Part shown: positions 42,999 to 50,408 of the stretch, piece after piece
How the letters are laid out: each line of letters begins with the position of its first letter
How positions within the stretch are numbered: the first letter of the stretch is position 1
Assembly: GCA_934717855.1 (NCBI GenBank)
Contig: CAKUZI010000002.1
Span: 1 to 64,000, forward strand
Length of the DNA stretch: 64,000 nucleotides
Direction of reading: 5' to 3'
DNA from: an uncultured Candidatus Melainabacteria bacterium
Lineage (GTDB): Bacteria; Cyanobacteriota; Vampirovibrionia; Gastranaerophilales; Gastranaerophilaceae
The notes under the pieces: model-generated
Seen by the model: the letters and a program-made list of their open reading frames with translations, nothing else
Databases searched by the model: none
What the model was told of the DNA's origin: nothing
Program-made: the position numbers and the translations under genes

Positions 42999-43952
42999 TT
43001 ACGTTTTCAAATTTTTTATATCTAGACAAATTATATTATCCGATAAGCATTGCAAGGTCGTTTGAAGATTTTCTATATATTCTTTTTTACAAAGCCCTTT
43101 TTTATTAAGACTTATTAATTTATCTGCTTGAATTTGCGCATTTTGTGGCATAAATGGGTTTTCTTCGATTTGATCTGCTATAGGATAATGATGTCGAGAA
43201 TTGTTGCAATATGAACATTCCAATGCAAAATTCAAAGAATTATTCATTCCTTTCATACATTTAGGCAACAAATGTTCAAATGTCCCGACAGACGGATGAA
43301 TTAAATTTAAAGCAATTATTTCAGGGCGTTTTCGAGCATTTTTTACAACGAAAGCACAAACTTCATCACTTGATCTTGGTAATCTTCGAGCTAATTCAAT
43401 AATTTCTGTTTTTAATTTTTGATTATCTAAATTTTTAGTAATACTTTTTATTTTATGAATAAAAATCCGTCTCGAAAACGGTTTATGCGGTTCAGGGTCA
43501 AAAATTATATCGTTTGTCTTAATCATAAGTTTTCTCAACGAACGCGCCATTTTTTTAGGAAGTATTCTACGATAAAAACTGATTTTATTAAAAATTACAC
43601 TCTGAATTTTTACTAACGCGAGTTCATGCACATCTTTCTTCATAACCAAAAAATCTTTAAAATTCTTATCTGGATATTTTGCAGACATTGACTTAAACAT
43701 ATTAAAAACTTGTCTTTCTACCGGATGCATAATCTTTTCGAACGGCTCAAGAATAGGAATTACATCCTTTGCATAGCCTGACAAGTTTTTACTCTCCATC
43801 AATTCTCTATAAATATCCGGATGCAACATTTCCATTCCGCAACAAAGACAAGGAATATGATAATTCAAAAGGTTCTTCAACTCTTTGCGCGTGAGCGGAA
43901 TTTCTTCAACCTTGAACGATAAATTTTCAAGCTTTTTGACTTTCTTCTCCAT
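42999..43952 (-). CDS. HNH-endonuclease-like protein B
   Basis: 317 residues. The N-terminal zinc knuckle 'HIPCLCCGMEMLHPDIYREL' (Cys35/38) is followed by ~185 helical residues and 'VGTFEHLLPKCMKGMNNSLN' plus 'LECSYCNNSRHH', giving E-H-x2-P ... N ... CxxCN, the HNH/zinc layout. The stretch 'FSRRIFIHKIKSI' to 'AFVVKNARKRPEIIALNLI' aligns well with protein A. Unlike A it lacks the F-G motif region. RBS AAAGG, 8 bases. Divergent from the GHKL/HExxH gene. Confidence 0.75.
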   Translation of the reverse strand: MEKKVKKLENLSFKVEEIPLTRKELKNLLNYHIPCLCCGMEMLHPDIYRELMESKNLSGYAKDVIPILEPFEKIMHPVERQVFNMFKSMSAKYPDKNFKDFLVMKKDVHELALVKIQSVIFNKISFYRRILPKKMARSLRKLMIKTNDIIFDPEPHKPFSRRIFIHKIKSITKNLDNQKLKTEIIELARRLPRSSDEVCAFVVKNARKRPEIIALNLIHPSVGTFEHLLPKCMKGMNNSLNFALECSYCNNSRHHYPIADQIEENPFMPQNAQIQADKLISLNKKGLCKKEYIENLQTTLQCLSDNIICLDIKNLKT

Positions 43953-44033
43953 ACAAGCGACCTTTGAAATTACTGTCCAAGTATATTATTCCCGCTTTTC
44001 CATAATTTTAAGCAAATTAAAACTCAATATTTC

Positions 44034-44063
44034 TTTACATTTTGGCAATTTTCATCTTATATT
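44034..44063 (+). promoter_or_regulatory. Promoter of the GHKL/HExxH gene
   Basis: TTTACA (44034-44039), 18 bp, TATATT (44058-44063), about 43 bp before the start codon. Confidence 0.5.
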
Positions 44064-44106
44064 TTTTTTTATTGATGTATGTGGTAGAAGATGTAGGTCT
44101 ATTTTT

Positions 44107-46278
44107 ATGGAAATCTCAAAAATTAAGTCAAATTACTGTACACCTTTAAATTTCAAAGGTGAAAACAAAATGGTTGCCCCCCCCCCGAAACAAGAAAACG
44201 TAGAAAAAAATGAACAAAAATTCAGCAAAAAACAAGTTAGTGCGATTGCATTAGCAACAGCATTATCTGCTGCGACATTGGCAGGAGGAGCAATTTACCA
44301 TGGGAACATGTCTAAAATAAACAAACTCGGCAAAAAAGTAACAGAACTAACATCTAATAACGAGGGGCTTCAAACAACTTTAGAAGCAACAGAGAAAAAA
44401 GTAAACGATTTAACGACTAAAAATGATACTCTTAACAAGTTAAACATAAAATTAGAAGAAGAAGCAAAAAAAGTAAAAGGTCAATTTGACGCCCTTTTTG
44501 ATAGAGAAAACTCTCCACAAGAAATTCTTGATAACATAAGCAAATCTCTTCAAGAAAAAATAGAAAAAGGCGAACTTGACTATGACGTCACAACTCCACC
44601 AATTATCGGGAAAGGGAAACGAGAACTTCCTGAAACAGCATTAGACCTTCCAACACATGCTGGAACTACAAACAGAAGCTATATACAAAAAATTGATATT
44701 CCTGAAATTGGAGCTGATGGAAGATTTAATTTTGAAGTTCCAATGTCTAGTGAAGCTAAAATCACACATATAGATTCTGTTGATTTTACCCCTGTGCACA
44801 AGCAAGGAACAAATATTTCCGAAAAATATGCAGATTCTGTTCAGTGGAATAACGACAAAATCGCAAGAGATGTAATGCAAAACTTCTTTGACGGTCATGG
44901 ACAGACTCTTGATGGCGTAAGATTAAACTTTGAACCAACTGCTAACGGTAAATATAAAGTTAGAATTGAAGGCAAATCAAGCTACACTCCTGATAAAGCC
45001 GTATATATAGGCGAATCTTCAAAACGCAACGACCCAAAAGCCGCAGGCAACTATGGTGAAGGGTTAAAAATGGCTGTATTAAAACTCTTAAAAGATCGCG
45101 GTGCCGAAGATGTAAGAATTGCCTCAGACAATTGGGAATTGACATATTCTCTCGAAAAAGGCAATCTTTCAAGTGACAGAGTTTTAACTTATTCTCTTGA
45201 CAAAACTTCAAAACTTAATGGCAATTACTTAGAATTTGAAACAAATGATAAAAAATTACTTGAATCTTTAAGAAAAACAATTAATCGTTTTTACAATTCA
45301 GGAAACGAACATTTTAAATGTCCAGATTTTGAAAACGAAGTAATAGGAATTAAAAATCTTCCAAAAGGTGAAAAAGGAGGCATCTATATTGCCGGTCAAA
45401 GATTTGAATTTAATGGAAGCTATGACGGATTAGATAACGTTGCAATTTTCGTAAAAGTAAAACCTCCGGTTGACGTTCTTGATCCATCTAGGGATAGAAT
45501 TTCATTAAACGAGTTTGACCTTAAAGGTATTGGAATATGGGTTCAACAAAAGACCAAAGAAGAAGATATCCCAAAACTATTAAAAGCATTAGATGGCTAT
45601 TGGAGTAAACAAAAAGAAAAAGAACCAATGGCTAAATTTTTAAATATGATTCTCCTCGGGGCTCCTACTTGGAAAAAAGGAATAGCAATAAAATTTCCAG
45701 ACAAATTTGTTGCTTATTCAAATGCTAGTCAAGATATAGTTGCGGACCTTGAAAGAAAAGGATACATTGTTTGCAATGATAGTTTTGATGAGTTAGGTAT
45801 GCAAACAATCAGTGAACTCGTTGGGGAAGCTAGAAAACATGATGTAGTTATTCCTAATGAGATTCAGAAAAAGAAAATCCTTGTTCTAAAAGAAGCATTA
45901 AACAAACTCAAACCGGCATTAGAAAAAAAACATTTCTCCCCAGATGAAATGGACACTCATATTTATATGTTTGACAATACAGCAGCAAAAGAAAAAGATT
46001 ATCAAGACGCTCTTGCAGAAGCTATCATTGACAACAGAGTTTCTAAAGGTTTCTGGATTGATAAAAACTATCTTGACAGAAGCAGATTAGCAGATGTTTT
46101 AGAAACAGCACTCCACGAACTTTCACACAAAGTCGGCGGAGATGAATCTGCAGAATTTTCTTACAAGCTAACAGACGTAAACCGTGACGCTATCGCACAA
46201 ATTATAAACAATTTTAAAACAAAATTTGAATTACAATCATTGAGTTCAATTTGGGATAATTTAAATTTAGTAAAATAG
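44107..46278 (+). CDS. Membrane-anchored protein with GHKL-ATPase-like and HExxH metalloprotease-like motifs, C10 tract in frame
   Basis: 723 residues. In order: 'PLNFKGE' (13-19, shared N-terminal motif); an Ala-Pro-Pro-Pro encoded by ten C; a transmembrane helix (~44-63); a coiled coil (~65-125); a region with an N-box-like 'ARDVMQNFFDGHG' (~250) and a G-box-like 'GNYGEGLKMAVLKLL' (~313), as in Hsp90/MutL/histidine-kinase ATPases; then a C-terminal 'ETALHELSHKVGGDES', with HExxH at 670-674. No single known family has this combination that I can name. The start at 44107 is chosen because an upstream in-frame ATG at 43885 overlaps the divergent HNH gene. The RBS is weak (GTAGGT). Confidence 0.8.
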   Translation: MEISKIKSNYCTPLNFKGENKMVAPPPKQENVEKNEQKFSKKQVSAIALATALSAATLAGGAIYHGNMSKINKLGKKVTELTSNNEGLQTTLEATEKKVNDLTTKNDTLNKLNIKLEEEAKKVKGQFDALFDRENSPQEILDNISKSLQEKIEKGELDYDVTTPPIIGKGKRELPETALDLPTHAGTTNRSYIQKIDIPEIGADGRFNFEVPMSSEAKITHIDSVDFTPVHKQGTNISEKYADSVQWNNDKIARDVMQNFFDGHGQTLDGVRLNFEPTANGKYKVRIEGKSSYTPDKAVYIGESSKRNDPKAAGNYGEGLKMAVLKLLKDRGAEDVRIASDNWELTYSLEKGNLSSDRVLTYSLDKTSKLNGNYLEFETNDKKLLESLRKTINRFYNSGNEHFKCPDFENEVIGIKNLPKGEKGGIYIAGQRFEFNGSYDGLDNVAIFVKVKPPVDVLDPSRDRISLNEFDLKGIGIWVQQKTKEEDIPKLLKALDGYWSKQKEKEPMAKFLNMILLGAPTWKKGIAIKFPDKFVAYSNASQDIVADLERKGYIVCNDSFDELGMQTISELVGEARKHDVVIPNEIQKKKILVLKEALNKLKPALEKKHFSPDEMDTHIYMFDNTAAKEKDYQDALAEAIIDNRVSKGFWIDKNYLDRSRLADVLETALHELSHKVGGDESAEFSYKLTDVNRDAIAQIINNFKTKFELQSLSSIWDNLNLVK
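44177..44186. repeat. C10 homopolymer inside the coding sequence, candidate phase-variation tract
   Basis: Ten C encode part of 'VAPPPKQE' near codon 26. Gain of one C would reach TGA within ~13 codons, and loss of one C would reach TAG within ~9 codons. Both ends of the protein's functional region lie downstream, so slippage switches it off. The sequenced state (10) is ON. Confidence 0.85.
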
Positions 46279-46287
46279 CAAAGCAGT

Positions 46288-46893
46288 CTAAACCCCTGGA
46301 GGTGGTTGGATATATAGCGGTTTAAGCTTACGCCAATTACCTTCTGCATTTGAATTTTCAGCTAATTCTGCAAGAATTTCTCCTAAAGGATATTTTCCTT
46401 GTTGATAAGATTTCCCACCCAAAACAGGTTGCAATTTATCATCTGTAACAACATCGTATTTACCTGTCGCAATTATGTTTTTGACATCATCTAATTTGAC
46501 AGCACCCTTAATCTCGCCATCATAATAGAGATATGCACTGTCTTTTCTTGCATCAAGCGCCACAAGCGGATTGCCATTTGCAATTTTAGATAAAATCTCA
46601 AGCGAAGAAACCCCAACTGCCTTACAATCAAGTTGTTGAGCCATTACTCTTGCAACAGTAACACAAGCTCTAATCCCAGTAAAACTTCCTGGGCCTATAT
46701 TTACCGCAATTAAATTCACATCTTGCGGTTTTACATTATTTCCTGATAAAATTTCTTGCAAAGTGGAAATTAAAAACGCTGAATGATATTTATTATCACG
46801 ATTTTCTACAACTTTTGATGCTAGAATTTTTCCATCTTTTTTCAAAACCGCATACATTTTATCCAAACACGTATCAAATGCTAGTGTAATCAT
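46288..46893 (-). CDS. tsaB: tRNA threonylcarbamoyladenosine biosynthesis protein TsaB
   Basis: 201 residues. Partner of TsaD in making t6A37 of ANN-decoding tRNAs. ASKHA fold: 'ITLAFDTCLDKMYAVLKKD', 'NRDNKYHSAFLISTLQEIL', 'IAVNIGPGSFTGIRACVTVA' and 'GVSSLEILS' are the standard blocks. Overlaps tsaE by 4 bp; tsaD is not in the window. Confidence 0.95.
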   Translation of the reverse strand: MITLAFDTCLDKMYAVLKKDGKILASKVVENRDNKYHSAFLISTLQEILSGNNVKPQDVNLIAVNIGPGSFTGIRACVTVARVMAQQLDCKAVGVSSLEILSKIANGNPLVALDARKDSAYLYYDGEIKGAVKLDDVKNIIATGKYDVVTDDKLQPVLGGKSYQQGKYPLGEILAELAENSNAEGNWRKLKPLYIQPPPGV

Positions 46894-47351
46894 TTTTGCA
46901 AGCCCTCTATTATTTCATCTTCACCAATTGACTTAAACTCATAAGTTCTTGAATCATCGTCATTGTAAGTTACATTTATCTCAACATGATTGAACGGAGC
47001 TTCATTTTGATTAAATTCAGCCCACTCTACAAAAGTAACCTGTTTACCCTCTGAATACTCTCTCAATTCATCATAAATAGTCTTTATACCCTCATTTTCA
47101 AGCCTATAAAGATCAAAATGATAAATTGGAATTGAACCGGTATGATATTCATTCAAAATAACAAAACTCGGACTTGTCACCCTCTCTTTAACATCAAGTG
47201 CGTCCGCAACAAGTTTAACAAAAGCTGTTTTTCCGGCACCAATTTCACCATACAAATTTATAAAACATCCATTTGTTATAAGTTTAGCAAACCTTTGAGC
47301 AAGTTCTTTTGTATCTTCCAGATTATGACAAATTTTCTTATATGTTTTCAT
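46890..47351 (-). CDS. tsaE: tRNA threonylcarbamoyladenosine biosynthesis ATPase TsaE
   Basis: 153 residues. Walker A 'YGEIGAGKTAFVKLVADAL', then 'VTSPSFVILNEYHTG' and 'IYHFDLYRLENEG', typical of TsaE. The start at 47351 (AGAGG just upstream) overlaps the end of the GGDEF gene by 14 bp. A longer frame upstream of it only shadows that gene. Forms an operon yebC, GGDEF, tsaE, tsaB. Confidence 0.95.
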   Translation of the reverse strand: MKTYKKICHNLEDTKELAQRFAKLITNGCFINLYGEIGAGKTAFVKLVADALDVKERVTSPSFVILNEYHTGSIPIYHFDLYRLENEGIKTIYDELREYSEGKQVTFVEWAEFNQNEAPFNHVEINVTYNDDDSRTYEFKSIGEDEIIEGLQK

Positions 47352-48672
47352 AAACCTCTGCCTTGTTCCTTCCACTTTCTTTCGCCTTGTATAGAGCTTT
47401 ATCAGCCTTTTGCAAAATTGTTTTTTCATCATCGCCATCTGTATATTCGGCAATTCCAAGACTAATTGTAACACCAATATTTTTTTCTGAAACATCGCTA
47501 TTTACTTTTGAAACATCGATTTTGGTATTTTCAACTGCTCTTCGCAATCTTTCTGCAACCATCTTTGCTTCAGCTAATTTTGTATAAGGTAAAATTATTG
47601 AAAACTCTTCTCCCCCGTATCTTCCCGCAATATCGTAATCTCTTAATTGCAATTTAATCACACGAGATACCGTTTTCAAAACTAAATCTCCGCAAGCATG
47701 ACCGTAAGTATCATTTACACTCTTGAAAAAGTCAATATCAGTCATAATTGCACAAAGATTTCTATTCTGACGTTTTGCGCTGGAAACCTCTTGCTTAATA
47801 CGTTCTTCCAATTGTCTGCGATTATTAAATCCTGTCAAAGCGTCCAATGTCGCATGTTTCAAAATTTCCGCATAAACATTGGCTCTGCTAATTGTCGTTG
47901 CTGTTTGATTTGTCAACTGTTCCAAATAGCTGATTTCTTTTGCGGAAAGGATGTTTTCCATACTTTTGGTAACTATACAACCAAGCAATTTTCCCTCACT
48001 GATTAAAGGGAAGACTCCGATTTTTTTATCGGGAGTAAGAATATATTCCGACTTATCATTCAAACATTTAATAAGTTCAAAAATTTTATCATCATTACAA
48101 GCTTTCGGCCAAATTAATTTATTTTTCAAAAAGATATAAATCAAATGATCTGACACAAATTTATCAATCATTTCGCCTATTATCGGAATTATATAACTTG
48201 TTTCATATTGAGTTTCAATAATTTTTGCAATATTTTTCATCGCATCATGAAAATCAATATTTTTCTGCATTTTATCTGACAAAATAACATTTTGAATTTT
48301 CAAAGAAATTAAAAATGTAGCAACATTTAAAAACTCCATTGCTTTTTCATTCAATTTTTCATTGAATTCAAGCATCCCGATTAGTTTTTGACCTCTAAAT
48401 AAGGGATAAAAAAGTTCATCATCACAAGACAAATATTTTTCAGATTTTAATTTATTAAAAATTGAATATAATTTTTTTGATTTATCTTTTTCAAAAAATT
48501 CATCAATTGAAATCCAGCTTTTTGAAAAATCACGAAGTGTTTCAGATGTCGCATCATAAATAAATATATTTACAGACGGCAAAAACTCCTCCAAAGCATT
48601 TATAATACCGGAGGAATTATATGCGTCATTCAACTTTATTGATAACTGTTCAATTTCTTTAAGTGCTTGCAT
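47338..48672 (-). CDS. Diguanylate cyclase with N-terminal GAF-like region
   Basis: 444 residues. Residues ~1-270 look like one or two GAF-type sensor domains ('ISIDEFFEK', 'FYPLFRGQKLIGMLEF', 'VFPLISEGKLLGCIVT'). Residues ~280-440 are a GGDEF domain: 'ATLDALTGFNNRRQLEERI', then the active site 'RYGGEEFSIILP'. The inhibitory I-site RxxD is intact ('LRDYDIAG', five residues before GGEEF), so product feedback is expected. It makes c-di-GMP. Cytosolic, no membrane segment. TAATG overlap with yebC. Confidence 0.93.
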   Translation of the reverse strand: MQALKEIEQLSIKLNDAYNSSGIINALEEFLPSVNIFIYDATSETLRDFSKSWISIDEFFEKDKSKKLYSIFNKLKSEKYLSCDDELFYPLFRGQKLIGMLEFNEKLNEKAMEFLNVATFLISLKIQNVILSDKMQKNIDFHDAMKNIAKIIETQYETSYIIPIIGEMIDKFVSDHLIYIFLKNKLIWPKACNDDKIFELIKCLNDKSEYILTPDKKIGVFPLISEGKLLGCIVTKSMENILSAKEISYLEQLTNQTATTISRANVYAEILKHATLDALTGFNNRRQLEERIKQEVSSAKRQNRNLCAIMTDIDFFKSVNDTYGHACGDLVLKTVSRVIKLQLRDYDIAGRYGGEEFSIILPYTKLAEAKMVAERLRRAVENTKIDVSKVNSDVSEKNIGVTISLGIAEYTDGDDEKTILQKADKALYKAKESGRNKAEVYENI

Positions 48673-49424
48673 TATAAATCCAATTTTTGTAAGATTTCAT
48701 CCGGAATATCACAGTTTGCATAAACATTTTGAACATCATCATGTTCTTCAAGTTTTTCTAACAACAACATAACATATTTTGCTGTTTGCTCATCATTTAC
48801 TTCTACTGTATTTTGAGGAATTCTTGACAATTCTGAAGACTCACTTTGAAATCCCTCAGCCTCTAAACCTTCTACAACAGCTTGGAAGTTTTCCGGAGAA
48901 GTTAAAACCTTATAAGTACCATCTTCTTCTGTAACATCAAGTGCGTCAAGAGATATTGCAGATTCAAATAATTTTTCAAAATCCGTATTATCTTCACTAA
49001 ATGTAATAACACCACGTTGGTCAAACATCCAGCCAACACAACCAGTAGCGCCTAAACTTCCATTAAATTTAGTAAAGAAACTTCTTATATCTCCGGCAGT
49101 TCTATTTCTGTTATCAGTCATTGCCTCAACTACAACTGCTACACCGCCTGCTGCATAACCCTCATAAATCAATTCTTCATAATTATCAGAAGCTCCTGCC
49201 CCCGCACCTTTTTCAATTGCACGTTTGATATTATCATTTGGCAAACCTGCAGCTTTTGCTTTTTCAATAGCTGTTCTTAATCTAAAGTTTCCGGCAGGAT
49301 CAGGACCACCCAATCTTGCTGATACAATTAATTCTCTTGAATATTTTTGAAAAACTACTGCACGTTGAGAATCTACTTTTGCTTTTTTATGTTTAATTGT
49401 TGACCATTTTGAGTGTCCTGACAT
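48672..49424 (-). CDS. yebC: YebC/PmpR-family protein
   Basis: 250 residues. 'MSGHSKWSTIKHKKAKVDSQ' at the N-terminus, 'RLRTAIEKAKAAGLPNDNIK' and 'YEGYAAGGVAVVVEAMTDN' are hallmarks. Family members are reported as transcription regulators or as factors easing translation of difficult peptides. First gene of the operon with the GGDEF and tsaE/tsaB genes. No strong RBS (AAGAG at 10-14 bases). Confidence 0.96.
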   Translation of the reverse strand: MSGHSKWSTIKHKKAKVDSQRAVVFQKYSRELIVSARLGGPDPAGNFRLRTAIEKAKAAGLPNDNIKRAIEKGAGAGASDNYEELIYEGYAAGGVAVVVEAMTDNRNRTAGDIRSFFTKFNGSLGATGCVGWMFDQRGVITFSEDNTDFEKLFESAISLDALDVTEEDGTYKVLTSPENFQAVVEGLEAEGFQSESSELSRIPQNTVEVNDEQTAKYVMLLLEKLEEHDDVQNVYANCDIPDEILQKLDL

Positions 49425-49505
49425 TTTATTTAACTCTTATTTTCTACTACTCATAATAAAATATTACCACAAAAAATTTGATTAAATTGTGGTAAAATAA
49501 ATTTT

Positions 49506-50408
49506 ATGGAAGACAAAAAACAAATTTATTATAAATATTTTGAAGAAAGAATTAAACCTGCACTTATTCCGTTTGAAGTTTATCGTAAAAAACTTGTTGC
49601 AAAAGTTATTGTTTTAACATTACTTTGCTTCATTATTGGTGGACTTTTTGCTTTTGGAGCAATTTACATAGCATTTTATAACAAAGCAATTTTGCTTCTT
49701 TTTCCACTTGTATTATTTGTTATGTACGCATTTATTTTACGCGGAATTATCAGCGTAATTATTGCCGGAAAAGAATTTCACAAAAAACTTATTGAAGAAA
49801 TTTTTCCGTTGTTCTTACCGCCAATTGCTAATTTTAAAATTTGGCCTAACAACCAAAACACAAACGTCATTCTAGATTCACAATTATTCAAAAACTTTGA
49901 CACTCAAGAAGATATCGCAAGCTACTTTGGTATTTATAAAGGGACTAATATTCTTCTTTCAAACACATTACTAACCATGCCTGTCAAAGGAATTAATAAA
50001 CCAAACCTTTTTAAAGGGACTTTAATCCAACTTGAATTTGAAAAATCTATCAATAACCACGTTATAATTTTTTCTAAAAACGAACAGAAACAAAATCACT
50101 TCAGACAATTTAACCCTCATATTGATGATATGAACAAATTTGTCTATGTTTTCGCTAAAAAAACAGAAAATATTAATTTTATAACAGAACAATTTTGGCA
50201 AAAAATAAAATCTTTCGGAGAAATTTTTATTGCAAAAGGGTTTGAAATGTCATACAGAAACAACACTGTTCTCATTGCTTTAAGACAGAAAAAACCAATG
50301 CAGTTTGGTTTCTTGTTTAACTCTTTATTAATCGCAAAAAATTACGATGAACTTATTGAAAGATTCATCGCAATTTTTGATTTAATAGATATTTTAAACA
50401 AAAACTAG
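49506..50408 (+). CDS. DUF3137-type membrane protein
   Basis: 300 residues. Two transmembrane helices near residues 33-56 and 60-85 ('VIVLTLLCFIIGGLFAFGAI', 'ALLLFPLVLFVMYAFILRG'). The C-terminal ~200 residues contain 'FKGTLIQLEFEK', the F-x-G block of DUF3137 proteins, and 'VALRQKKPMQFGF'-like strands. Function unknown in this family. TAAAAT lies 7 bases before the ATG, with no RBS. Its stop overlaps the convergent glycogen-synthase-like gene by 4 bp. Confidence 0.8.
   Translation: MEDKKQIYYKYFEERIKPALIPFEVYRKKLVAKVIVLTLLCFIIGGLFAFGAIYIAFYNKAILLLFPLVLFVMYAFILRGIISVIIAGKEFHKKLIEEIFPLFLPPIANFKIWPNNQNTNVILDSQLFKNFDTQEDIASYFGIYKGTNILLSNTLLTMPVKGINKPNLFKGTLIQLEFEKSINNHVIIFSKNEQKQNHFRQFNPHIDDMNKFVYVFAKKTENINFITEQFWQKIKSFGEIFIAKGFEMSYRNNTVLIALRQKKPMQFGFLFNSLLIAKNYDELIERFIAIFDLIDILNKN

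Noticed and set aside
43885..44106. In-frame upstream ATG extending the GHKL/HExxH protein by 74 residues
   Set aside because: It overlaps the divergent HNH-like gene, has no RBS, and the extension has no protein-like conservation pattern; the promoter lies inside it.
47142..47465. 107-codon open frame antisense to tsaE and the GGDEF gene
   Set aside because: Mirror of conserved domains on the other strand; no start signals.
47352..47495. N-terminal extension of TsaE by 48 codons
   Set aside because: It lies wholly within the GGDEF coding region in another frame, and the TsaE fold begins after the ATG at 47351.
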